Of a stretch of DNA of 21,523 nucleotides, positions 14,122-21,150 are shown one piece after another. Under the pieces are notes generated by a model that saw nothing but the letters and a program-made list of their open reading frames with translations, did no database searches and was not told where the DNA came from. Location: assembly GCA_031421855.1 (NCBI GenBank), contig JANOPN010000148.1, positions 1-21,523 of the forward strand, given 5' to 3'. Origin of the DNA: JAAFHN01 sp031421855. Lineage in GTDB: Bacteria; Pseudomonadota; Gammaproteobacteria; Burkholderiales; Burkholderiaceae_C. Every line of letters starts with the position of its first letter. Position 1 is the stretch's first letter. The translations under genes and the position numbers were made by a program.

Positions 14122-16169
14122 TGTCCGACACCCCCAACGAGCAAGCCCCCTCAAAAGACGAGCTTGCCTCAGTCGATGCGCCGATAGCCGCCGCCAAGAC
14201 CGTGCGAGCGCGCAAAAAACCTGTGGTGGTTGCTGACGTGACCGAAACACAAGCGACAGCGATTACTGAGCCGACTCGGACCGATGATGCCGCAGCGCCA
14301 AAAGTGCGGCGTCCGCGTAAGAAAGCCGAGCCGTTAGGAGATGCACTGCCCGCAGAGGCGGTTTTGGCTTCGAAAAGCACCGATTTAGTGGAAAATACGC
14401 CATTGGTCACCGAATCTATTGGGTTTGTTGCTACTGATATAGTAGCGTCTAATGCACCAGTGGATGGTGAAAACGGTGCCGAATCAGCTCGCCCGTCGCT
14501 TGAGATTCCCGACGACGCGCCCGGCGTGGCTGGTGTGATCGGGTTTGCCGAGGTGGTCTCGGGTCAATTTGACACTGAGGAAGCTGACGAGACGCTCGTC
14601 ATTCGCAAGCGAGTTTTGCCGCCTCAGCCTGAGAGCCCGAAGCTGCACAAAGTGCTGGCGCAGGCCGGCTTGGGGTCGCGGTTGGACATGGAAGCCATGA
14701 TCGAAGAGGGCGCGATTTTGGTCAACAACTACGCAGCCCATGTTGGCCAGCGGGTTCAGTACGGCGACCAAATCAAGATTCGCGGCAAGGTAGTCAATGT
14801 CCAAATTGACCCGCCTCGCACCCGCGTCATCACTTATCACAAGCCTGTTGGCGAGATCGTCACTTATGACGACCCACAAAACCGGCCAACCGTGTTTCGC
14901 CGCCTACCAAAACTGCGCCACGGCAAATGGCTCAGCGTCGGGCGACTCGACATCAACACCGAAGGGCTTTTGCTGTTCACCAACTCCGGCGAACTGGCCA
15001 ACCGCTTGATGCACCCGCGTTACGGGCTGGAGCGACGCTACGCGGTTCGCGTGCTGGGCGCATTGACCGAAGAAAATCGCCAGCGCTTGCTTGACGGCAT
15101 CGAGCTGGAAGACGGTTTGGCGCAGTTTGGCAGCGTCGTCAACGGCGGCGGCGACGGTGCCAATGTTTGGTACGAAGTGACGATCTCAGAAGGTCGCAAC
15201 CGCGAAGTTCGCCGCCTGTTTGAAGCCCTTGGCCACGCGGTGAGTCGACTCATTCGGGTGAGCTACGGGACGACGCTGTTGCCCCGTGGCTTGAAGCGCG
15301 GCATGTATGTTGAACTTGACGAAGCGCAGGTGCATGCGCTGGGTGAGACGGTCGGCTCTGTGGAAGCGACCGCCGACCCGGAAGAGCGACGCGGTCGTGG
15401 CTTGCATGGCCGCCAGCGTGCGCGTCCGAGGAATGATCGAATGGGCGACCGATCTGGTGAGCGCGGCCCAGATCGTGGCCCGCGATTTGGCAACCCTGGC
15501 GGACAAGATGCCTTTCCACCACGCCCAGCCGACGCCGATGGTCAAGTCGGCGAAGGTGCCGAGCCGGTTTTTAAGCGCCCATCGAACGAGTCGCGCATGC
15601 AACGAGGCGCGCCGCAAGGCCGCGATCCGAATCGGCAACCGAGCGCTCGCCAGTCGCAAGATCGCCCGCCGCGCCAAGGGCGTGGCCCGGTGCGCGGTGA
15701 CAGAGGCGGGGACCGTGGTGGCGATCGTGGCGCCGATGGGTTTCGCCCGCCGCAGCGCGGCGATTCAGGGCAGGGTGAGGGTTTCAATTCCCAGCCCCCA
15801 GCTCAAGCTCAAACCAGCCGCCGAAACGACGAAGATTTTGATCCGTACGAGTTTCAGCCGCCGGCTTCGATCACACACGAGGCCAAGGGCACGTTTGGCA
15901 AGCGCTCGAACAGCCGAGGTCCCAACACAGGTGGCGGTGCGGGAGCAGGGCCAGATCCGCTTCGCACCTCTATGGGCTACATCGGTACCGACGGTGGCTT
16001 TAGCAACCGTGGCGGCGGTGGGAGTGGTGGCGGTCAAGGCCGTGGCGGGCGACCACGACCGAGCGGCGGTGGTGGTGGTGGCTTCGGAGGCGGCACGGGT
16101 GGCGGGCCACGAAGAAGCGGCGGACAGGGCGGTGGCGGTGGCGGTGGCGGTGGACGCGGGCGTCGATAG
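14118..16169 (+). CDS. rluB: 23S rRNA pseudouridine synthase RluB with long disordered tails
   Basis: Predicted to make pseudouridine 2605 of 23S rRNA. Residues 1 to about 170 form an extension rich in Ala, Glu, Pro and charged residues, with no recognisable domain. The S4 domain is at about 175-222 (KLHKVLAQAGLGSR). The catalytic domain is at about 230-410, with GRLDINTEGLLLFTNSGELA (Asp278), RYGLERRYAVRVLG and NREVRRLFEALGHAVSRLIR. Residues from about 418 to 683 form an Arg-Gly tail that ends in almost pure Gly/Arg. E. coli RluB has 291 residues, so about 390 residues lie outside the core. The N-terminal extension contains translated repeat copy D (from residue 88 or 96 to 111). The start overlaps the scpB stop; ATG 14121 is an equal alternative. 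RluB and not RluE/RluF is favoured by the neighbouring scpB. Confidence 0.92.
   Translation: MMSDTPNEQAPSKDELASVDAPIAAAKTVRARKKPVVVADVTETQATAITEPTRTDDAAAPKVRRPRKKAEPLGDALPAEAVLASKSTDLVENTPLVTESIGFVATDIVASNAPVDGENGAESARPSLEIPDDAPGVAGVIGFAEVVSGQFDTEEADETLVIRKRVLPPQPESPKLHKVLAQAGLGSRLDMEAMIEEGAILVNNYAAHVGQRVQYGDQIKIRGKVVNVQIDPPRTRVITYHKPVGEIVTYDDPQNRPTVFRRLPKLRHGKWLSVGRLDINTEGLLLFTNSGELANRLMHPRYGLERRYAVRVLGALTEENRQRLLDGIELEDGLAQFGSVVNGGGDGANVWYEVTISEGRNREVRRLFEALGHAVSRLIRVSYGTTLLPRGLKRGMYVELDEAQVHALGETVGSVEATADPEERRGRGLHGRQRARPRNDRMGDRSGERGPDRGPRFGNPGGQDAFPPRPADADGQVGEGAEPVFKRPSNESRMQRGAPQGRDPNRQPSARQSQDRPPRQGRGPVRGDRGGDRGGDRGADGFRPPQRGDSGQGEGFNSQPPAQAQTSRRNDEDFDPYEFQPPASITHEAKGTFGKRSNSRGPNTGGGAGAGPDPLRTSMGYIGTDGGFSNRGGGGSGGGQGRGGRPRPSGGGGGGFGGGTGGGPRRSGGQGGGGGGGGGRGRR
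14380..14448 (-). repeat. Small palindromic repeat, copy D, in frame inside rluB
   Basis: The hairpin is GCTACT (14430-14435), gatat, AGTAGC (14441-14446), equivalent to the family's 5-bp stem with 7-nt loop. The core runs from GGTCACC (14405) to TTGTTGC (14430). It matches copy B at 28 of 30 and copy C at 26 of 30 bases. Similarity to copy C continues leftwards to 14380. The rluB frame runs through without interruption, and the core is read as VTESIGFVATDIVAS within the poorly constrained N-terminal extension. Confidence 0.85.
16128..16151 (+). repeat. GGCGGT hexamer tandem repeat at the 3' end of rluB
   Basis: Four copies of GGCGGT in a row encode a run of eight glycines near the RluB C-terminus. 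Less regular GGT/GGC runs occur upstream from about 16011. Perfect hexamer repeats can change in number by slippage without breaking the frame. Confidence 0.85.
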
Positions 16170-16189
16170 ATCGTGCGATCGTGCGATCG
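16169..16189 (+). repeat. Tandem GATCGTGC repeat after the rluB stop
   Basis: Two copies of GATCGTGC followed by a partial GATCG, starting at the last base of the rluB stop codon. It lies in the 155 bp rluB-ndk gap. No function is evident; the unit could pair with itself only weakly and lacks a T-run, so it is not a terminator. Confidence 0.6.
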
Positions 16190-16233
16190 GGTTGTGGCTA
16201 GGTGGAACTACTTAGTCTTATCCGATTGCGGGC

Positions 16234-16239
16234 TATAAT
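16234..16239 (+). promoter_or_regulatory. Candidate -10 box of the ndk promoter
   Basis: A perfect TATAAT, 85 nt before the ndk ATG. At 17 bp spacing the -35 position reads CTTAGT, a poor match. The sequence just downstream, GGGCTAGCCC (16243-16252), is a palindrome next to the likely start of transcription. Confidence 0.45.
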
Positions 16240-16324
16240 TGAGGGCTAGCCCAAAATCGCCCAAAAGGCATCTTTTTCGGTAATCTGGCCCCATTTTTAC
16301 AATAGTTTCACCAAAGAATTCACC

Positions 16325-16750
16325 ATGACCATTGAGCGCACCCTGTCCATCATCAAGCCTGACGCTGTTGCAAAAAACGTCATCGGCCAAATCTATGCGC
16401 GCTTCGAAGCTGCTGGCCTCAAAGTGATTGCCGCCAAGATGGCTCATCTTTCTCGCGGTGATGCCGAGGCGTTCTACGGCGTGCACAAAGAGCGTCCTTT
16501 CTTCAAGGACTTGGTCGACTTCATGATCTCTGGCCCCGTGATGATCCAAGCCCTTGAGGGCGAGGGTGCGATCCTGAAAAACCGCGACTTGATGGGCGCA
16601 ACCGACCCAAAGAAGGCCGCTGCCGGCACCATTCGCGCCGACTTTGCCGCCAGCATTGACGCAAACGCCGTTCACGGCTCGGACGCAGCAGAAACTGCTG
16701 CTGCTGAAATCGCGTTCTTCTTCCCCGGCATGAACGTTTACTCGCGTTAA
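16325..16750 (+). CDS. ndk: Nucleoside diphosphate kinase
   Basis: Transfers phosphate from ATP to nucleoside diphosphates through a phosphohistidine, keeping (d)NTP pools balanced. The product is 141 residues, the standard bacterial length. It begins MTIERTLSIIKPDAVAKN, has FYGVHKERPFF and the DLMGATDPKKAAAGTIRADF segment, and carries the active-site His117 in NAVHGSDAAETA. It appears to have its own promoter region upstream. The Shine-Dalgarno is not obvious. The rlmN gene follows after 54 bp, which contains a short direct repeat, TCACGTCATTCACGTC, and no clear terminator. Confidence 0.97.
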   Translation: MTIERTLSIIKPDAVAKNVIGQIYARFEAAGLKVIAAKMAHLSRGDAEAFYGVHKERPFFKDLVDFMISGPVMIQALEGEGAILKNRDLMGATDPKKAAAGTIRADFAASIDANAVHGSDAAETAAAEIAFFFPGMNVYSR

Positions 16751-16804
16751 TCACGTCATTCACGTCTTTGAACAGGCTGGGCGCGTCGTGCGCTCAGTGA
16801 ACCC

Positions 16805-17968
16805 ATGAACGCGGCCAACCTGCTTGATTTCGATCTAGACAGCTTGGCCGTTTTTTGCGAGGGCTTGGGCGAAAAGCGTTTCCGCGCCACGCAGCTCTTC
16901 AAATGGGTTCACCAACGCGGCGTGAGCGAATTTGAGCTCATGACCGATTTGGCCAAAGACTTCCGCCGCAAGCTACAGGGTGCCGCGCGGGTTGAGTCGC
17001 TGAGTCTGTTGAGCGAACACGTGTCAAGCGACGGCACCATCAAATGGCTCTTTGATGTGGGCAATGGTGATGCAGTCGAGGCCGTGTTCATCCCCGAGGC
17101 GGACCGTGCGACGCTTTGCGTCTCATCGCAAGCCGGTTGCGCGGTTGGCTGTCGTTTTTGCTCGACCGGGCATCAAGGATTCAGCCGCAACCTCACGCGC
17201 GGTGAAATTGTGGCCCAGCTTTGGTACGCAGAGCACAGCCTTCGCATGCGTCGAGCGTGCGGTGAAAAGTTGATTTTGCCGCCCGGTTCTGGCTCAGATC
17301 GCATCATCTCCAATGTGGTGATGATGGGCATGGGTGAGCCACTTCAGAATTACGACGAGTTGGTGCCTGCGCTCAAGACTTTTTTGAGCGACCAAGCTTA
17401 CGGGTTGTCTCGGCGCCGGGTGACGGTGTCGACGTCGGGCGTCGTGCCGATGATTGACCGCCTGCGTGACGACTGCCCCGTCGCCTTGGCTGTGAGTTTG
17501 CACGCGCCGCAAGATGACTTGCGCACCCACTTGGTGCCAATCAACAAGAAGTACCCAATTTCAGAGCTGTTCGACGCGTGTGCGCGCTATTTGGATAAAG
17601 CCCCGCGCGACTTCATCACGTTCGAGTACTGCATGCTTGATGGCGTCAATGATTCAGTCGATCACGCGCGCGCGTTGCTGACCTTGATGGCAACGACGGG
17701 TTTGTCAGCCAAATTCAACTTGATTCCGTTCAACCCGTTCCCCGCCTCGGGGCTCAAGCGCAGCGACAACGAAGCGGTGACTCGTTTTGCGAAAGTACTG
17801 CAAGATGCTGGTATCGTCACCACCATTCGCAAGACGCGCGGTGATGACATCGATGCGGCGTGCGGACAACTCGCTGGCGAGGTGCAAGATCGCACTTCTG
17901 CTGTGGTTCGGATGATGAAGCGCCGCGACGGGCCGCAGGAGATTCAATGGAACAAAGATCGCCAATGA
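16805..17968 (+). CDS. rlmN: Dual-specificity RNA methyltransferase RlmN (radical SAM)
   Basis: Methylates C2 of A2503 in 23S rRNA and of A37 in some tRNAs (family knowledge). The product is 387 residues. The N-terminal helical domain includes KRFRATQLFKWVHQRG. The radical-SAM iron-sulfur motif CAVGCRFC has Cys112, Cys116 and Cys119. MMGMGEPLQNYDELV follows, then VTVSTSGVVPMIDRL and ALAVSLHAPQDDLR. The catalytic C-terminal Cys353 is in DAACGQLAG, after TIRKTRGDDI. All functional residues are present. Its last 22 bases overlap the pilF reading frame, as expected for the conserved rlmN-pilF-rodZ-ispG-hisS cluster. Confidence 0.97.
   Translation: MNAANLLDFDLDSLAVFCEGLGEKRFRATQLFKWVHQRGVSEFELMTDLAKDFRRKLQGAARVESLSLLSEHVSSDGTIKWLFDVGNGDAVEAVFIPEADRATLCVSSQAGCAVGCRFCSTGHQGFSRNLTRGEIVAQLWYAEHSLRMRRACGEKLILPPGSGSDRIISNVVMMGMGEPLQNYDELVPALKTFLSDQAYGLSRRRVTVSTSGVVPMIDRLRDDCPVALAVSLHAPQDDLRTHLVPINKKYPISELFDACARYLDKAPRDFITFEYCMLDGVNDSVDHARALLTLMATTGLSAKFNLIPFNPFPASGLKRSDNEAVTRFAKVLQDAGIVTTIRKTRGDDIDAACGQLAGEVQDRTSAVVRMMKRRDGPQEIQWNKDRQ
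17937..17941 (+). promoter_or_regulatory. Ribosome-binding site deciding the pilF start
   Basis: AGGAG lies inside the 3' end of rlmN, followed by ATTCA and then ATG 17947. This 5-nt spacing favours 17947 over the double ATG at 17965/17968, which has no Shine-Dalgarno. Confidence 0.7.
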
Positions 17969-18816
17969 TGCAGGCCCGAAATAGGCCTTTGCGATCGTTT
18001 TTTTTGGTTATTTCGCTTGTGGTCACCGCATTCATTGCTTCGTGTGCTACAAATAATGTAGCAAGCGTAACCAACTCAGGCTCCCAAACCGTGACGAACG
18101 CCGCCGGTCGGCAAGATGTCGTGACCGAGTCAGATGAGCCCGAATCGCGCAAACGGGCAAGGGTTCGACTCGAGCTCGCCCTGGGCTATTTCGAGCAAGG
18201 CAAAACGTCCATCGCTCTGGATGAGATCAAGCAAGCGTTGACGGGGGACCCGACGTTTGGCGACGCGTTCACGCTGCGCGGTCTTGTCTACATGCGTTTG
18301 GCCGACAACCGGCTGGCGGAAGACAGCTTTCGGCGCGCACTGGCGCTCAATTTGCGCGACGGTAACGCTGCCCACAATTTGGGCTGGTTGATGTGCCAAG
18401 AGCGTCGCTTTGGCGAGGCTCAAAACGCGTTCACACAGGCACTGGGCAATCCGCTTTACAACGACCAGGCGCGCACCTACCTTGCGCGGGGCATTTGCTA
18501 CTCGCGCGCAGGCGAATTGGAAAACGCCGAGCGGTCCTTGAGTCGTGCTTTTGAAATTGACGCAGGCAACCCCGTCGCCGGTTACAACTTGGCGACCCTG
18601 CTGTTTCGTCGGCAAGACTACGCGCGGGCTCAGTTTTACCTCAAGCGATTGAATGCAAGCGAAGCCGCCAACGAAGAGACTTTGTGGTTGGGCATGAAGA
18701 CGGAGAGAAACCTGAACAACACCGAGGCCATGCAAGATCTGGGTCGAAAGTTGTTGAGTAAATTTCCCAAATCCAAGCAAGCTCTGAGCTACGAAAAGCG
18801 TGCGTTTAATGAGTAA
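17947..18816 (+). CDS. pilF: Type IV pilus biogenesis lipoprotein PilF/PilW (TPR protein)
   Basis: Predicted pilotin that helps the PilQ secretin reach and assemble in the outer membrane (family knowledge). The product is 289 residues from ATG 17947. The signal peptide has the hydrophobic core FFLVISLVVTAFI and a lipobox IASC, with Cys33 as the lipidated residue. TPR-like helices fill about residues 68-250, including LALGYFEQGKTSIALDEIKQ, AFTLRGLVYMRLADNRLAED, NAAHNLGWLMCQERRFGEAQ and ARTYLARGICYSRAGELENA. It overlaps rlmN by 22 bp and rodZ by 8 bp, so the three are surely one transcript. The bases encoding residues 26-39, including the lipobox, resemble the repeat family (copy E). Without other pil genes nearby the pilus role rests on family and conserved context. 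Confidence 0.88.
   Translation: MEQRSPMMQARNRPLRSFFLVISLVVTAFIASCATNNVASVTNSGSQTVTNAAGRQDVVTESDEPESRKRARVRLELALGYFEQGKTSIALDEIKQALTGDPTFGDAFTLRGLVYMRLADNRLAEDSFRRALALNLRDGNAAHNLGWLMCQERRFGEAQNAFTQALGNPLYNDQARTYLARGICYSRAGELENAERSLSRAFEIDAGNPVAGYNLATLLFRRQDYARAQFYLKRLNASEAANEETLWLGMKTERNLNNTEAMQDLGRKLLSKFPKSKQALSYEKRAFNE
18021..18064 (-). repeat. Degenerate palindromic repeat, copy E, inside pilF
   Basis: Aligned without gaps to copy C, 32 of 44 bases agree, about three times chance. Both ends are kept: GGTCACCG at 18021 and GTAGCAA at 18058-18064. The hairpin is intact: TGCTAC (18045-18050), the same 7-nt loop length (aaataat), GTAGCA (18058-18063). It is read in the same phase as copy D. 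Translation VTAFIASCATNNVAS parallels VTESIGFVATDIVAS in RluB. The middle has diverged, so common descent is likely but not certain. Confidence 0.6.
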
Positions 18817-19807
18817 CGAAGAATCGTCAAATCCAGCGGATTCCGACGCGATCAAGTCTAGCCAAGGCGCGGAAGTGGAGCCACGTAATTTAACCGCGGG
18901 GCAAATGCTTCGGCGAGCGCGCGAGGCCTCGGGTTTGCATGTTGCGGCGATGGCTGTTGCACTCAAAGTTCCGGTGCGCAAGCTAGAAGCGCTTGAGTCC
19001 GACACGCTGAACAGCTCGCAAGACGCGGTTTTTGTGCGTGCGTTGGCTGGCAGTGTCTGCCGTGCGCTGAAAATTGATCCCTCTCCTATCTTGGCATTGT
19101 TGCCAAGCACCACATCACCACTGGGCACTCTCGGTACCAGTTCGATCAATCGCAGTTTCTCGTCCCAGTCGCCTCACAACAAAGCCGGATGGGTTGACCA
19201 ACTGTCGCGCCCCGTTTTGTTGGGTGTCCTCGCGCTGATTCTGGGAGCCTTAGCGCTCATGTTTTTGCCCGACTTTTTGACGAAGATGGATCTGCGGTCG
19301 GCGGGCGATTCGGTGGTGAACGCGTCACCTGCTCAGGTGTCTGTTGCGACCGCTGCCCCACCGTCTGGCGGCGAAACGGTGTTGGGTGCGCCGCGCGAGA
19401 GTGGTCTGGCAGCCGCGCCGCCAGCAGCTTCAAATCAAACAACCGTTGCGATCTCGAACGGCGTTTTACCGGCGGGATCGGCCACTTTCACCGTTCAAAA
19501 CAGCATGGTTCCAGCCGCATCGGCGACCGTGACGGTGGCGGCGCAGGGCTTTGATTACGTCGGCAACGGCAGCGACACAGTGGTTTTCAAGGCCATTAAA
19601 GAGGTTTGGGTTGAAGTCGTGGATGCGAAAGGGCTGTCTCGATTCAAGCGTACCTTAACTCCCGGCGAGGTCGGCGGGGCGGGGGGCGCGTTGCCGCTCA
19701 GGGTGATCATTGGGCGGGGTGACAGTGTGCAAGTGCTGGTGCGCGGCAAACCATTCGATTTGGCACCGCACAGCAAAGACAATGTTGCGCGGTTTGAGGT
19801 GAAGTGA
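18809..19807 (+). CDS. rodZ: Cytoskeleton protein RodZ-like (HTH domain, TM, periplasmic beta domain)
   Basis: Links MreB filaments to the wall-elongation machinery across the inner membrane (family knowledge). The product is 332 residues. A Cro/CI-type helix-turn-helix domain lies at about 30-98 (GQMLRRAREASGLHVAAMAV, then VPVRKLEALE). A Ser-rich linker follows, then one membrane helix at about 135-155 (PVLLGVLALILGALALMFL). An Ala/Pro/Ser-rich periplasmic linker leads to a C-terminal beta domain from about 246 (EVWVEVVDAKGL ... FEVK). ATG 18809 overlaps the pilF stop by 8 bp; a GTG at 18800 is a possible extension. The stop TGA overlaps the ispG ATG by one base. A soluble transcription regulator is unlikely because of the membrane helix. 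Confidence 0.88.
   Translation: MSNEESSNPADSDAIKSSQGAEVEPRNLTAGQMLRRAREASGLHVAAMAVALKVPVRKLEALESDTLNSSQDAVFVRALAGSVCRALKIDPSPILALLPSTTSPLGTLGTSSINRSFSSQSPHNKAGWVDQLSRPVLLGVLALILGALALMFLPDFLTKMDLRSAGDSVVNASPAQVSVATAAPPSGGETVLGAPRESGLAAAPPAASNQTTVAISNGVLPAGSATFTVQNSMVPAASATVTVAAQGFDYVGNGSDTVVFKAIKEVWVEVVDAKGLSRFKRTLTPGEVGGAGGALPLRVIIGRGDSVQVLVRGKPFDLAPHSKDNVARFEVK
19796..19802 (+). promoter_or_regulatory. Ribosome-binding site of ispG
   Basis: GAGGTGA at the very end of rodZ, with GAGGT 6 nt before ATG 19807. This is one of the strongest Shine-Dalgarno sequences in the window and favours ATG 19807 over the in-frame GTG 19804. Confidence 0.65.
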
Positions 19808-21135
19808 TGGGTTTGCAATTCGATAGCGATTCAAAGTCGGCAAGCTTGACAAATGATTCCATCTGCACGCCACAACCCATAGCTGGATCCGCTCCGATGA
19901 TGCGTCGCTCGATCCAAGCGCGTGTTGTGTGGGGGCCAAGAACGGTGACGGTCGGCGGCGATGCACCGGTGCGGGTGCAGTCGATGACCAACACCGACAC
20001 CGAAGACGCGGTTGGCACGGCGATCCAAGTCAAAGAGCTCGCGATTGCTGGGTCTGAGCTGGTCCGCATCACGGTCAATACGATTGAGGCGGCCAAGGCT
20101 GTGCCGTACATCCGCGAGCAACTGGATCGGATGGGCATTGATGTGCCGTTGATTGGCGACTTTCACTACAACGGCCACACCTTGTTGACTGAAGTTCCTG
20201 CCTGCGCTGAGGCCTTGAGTAAATACCGCATCAACCCGGGCAATGTCGGGCGCGGCGATAAACGCGACCGCCAGTTTGGTCAAATGATCGAGGCGGCGCT
20301 GAAATGGAACAAGCCCGTTCGAATCGGCGTGAACTGGGGCAGTTTGGATCAAGACTTGCTCGCAAGCTTGATGGATGAAAACGCGTTGCGCGCGTCGCCG
20401 TGGGAAGCCAAATCGGTGATGTACGAGGCCTTGGTAACCTCTGCAATTGAGTCGGCAAAGTTAGCTGAGTCGTTTGGCATGGCACCTGAGCAGATTTTGC
20501 TGTCGTGCAAAGTGTCGGGCGTGCAAGACTTGATCAGTGTCTACCGCGAGCTGGCTAAACGCTGCCGATATCCGCTGCATTTGGGGCTGACCGAGGCGGG
20601 TATGGGCACAAAGGGCACGGTTGCGTCAGCGCTTGCCATGGGAATCTTGTTGCAAGAGGGCATTGGCGACACGATTCGTGTCTCGCTGACGCCCCAACCG
20701 GGTGAGTCGCGCACGCAGGAGGTGGTCATTGCGAGCGAAATTTTGCAAGGCTTGGGGCTTCGGATGTTTGTCCCCAGCGTCACCGCGTGCCCAGGTTGCG
20801 GCCGAACCACCAGCACCACGTTCCAGCACTTGGCCAAAGACATCGACGATTTTTTGCGTCGCCAGATGCCCGTGTGGAAGCAAAGTTACCCTGGCGTCGA
20901 AAACCTCAAAGTCGCCGTCATGGGCTGCATCGTCAATGGACCTGGCGAAAGCAAGCATGCAGACATTGGGATCAGCTTACCTGGTACCGGTGAAAGCCCG
21001 GCCGCGCCTGTTTTCATCGACGGCAAAAAGGCGCTGACCCTGCGCGGTGACGGCATTGCGCGCGAATTCCACATCCTCGTTGAACAATACATTGAGCGCC
21101 GCTGGGGCGCTGGCGCCGTTGCGGTATCTGTTTGA
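19807..21135 (+). CDS. ispG: 4-hydroxy-3-methylbut-2-en-1-yl diphosphate synthase (GcpE)
   Basis: Penultimate step of the MEP isoprenoid pathway: reductive conversion of methylerythritol cyclodiphosphate to HMBPP on a [4Fe-4S] cluster. The product is 442 residues. After about 30 residues of poorly conserved leader comes RRSIQARVVWGPRTVTVGGD and PVRVQSMTNTDTED, the start of the TIM-barrel domain. GDFHYNGH and RINPGNVG follow. The iron-sulfur ligands are Cys328 and Cys331 (CPGCGRTTSTT) and Cys374 (MGCIVNGPGE). The start overlaps the rodZ stop by one base and hisS follows 15 bp later, so it is within the operon. Confidence 0.97.
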   Translation: MGLQFDSDSKSASLTNDSICTPQPIAGSAPMMRRSIQARVVWGPRTVTVGGDAPVRVQSMTNTDTEDAVGTAIQVKELAIAGSELVRITVNTIEAAKAVPYIREQLDRMGIDVPLIGDFHYNGHTLLTEVPACAEALSKYRINPGNVGRGDKRDRQFGQMIEAALKWNKPVRIGVNWGSLDQDLLASLMDENALRASPWEAKSVMYEALVTSAIESAKLAESFGMAPEQILLSCKVSGVQDLISVYRELAKRCRYPLHLGLTEAGMGTKGTVASALAMGILLQEGIGDTIRVSLTPQPGESRTQEVVIASEILQGLGLRMFVPSVTACPGCGRTTSTTFQHLAKDIDDFLRRQMPVWKQSYPGVENLKVAVMGCIVNGPGESKHADIGISLPGTGESPAAPVFIDGKKALTLRGDGIAREFHILVEQYIERRWGAGAVAVSV

Positions 21136-21150
21136 ACCGATTGAACTGAC

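Noticed and set aside
16011..16166. Repetitive GGT/GGC tract considered as a minisatellite array or mobile element.
   Set aside because: It is explained by the Gly/Arg-coding rluB tail. Only the four-copy GGCGGT run is regular enough to list.
15307..16215. Long open frame of 302 codons overlapping the rluB tail in another plus frame.
   Set aside because: It lies within the GC-rich, Gly/Arg-coding tail, where stop codons are rare in every frame. It starts inside conserved rluB sequence and shows no recognisable motif.
18130..19149. Minus-strand open frame of 339 codons opposite pilF and rodZ.
   Set aside because: It is antisense to two well-supported genes and its translation has no domain. 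Codon bias of the plus-strand genes explains the open frame.
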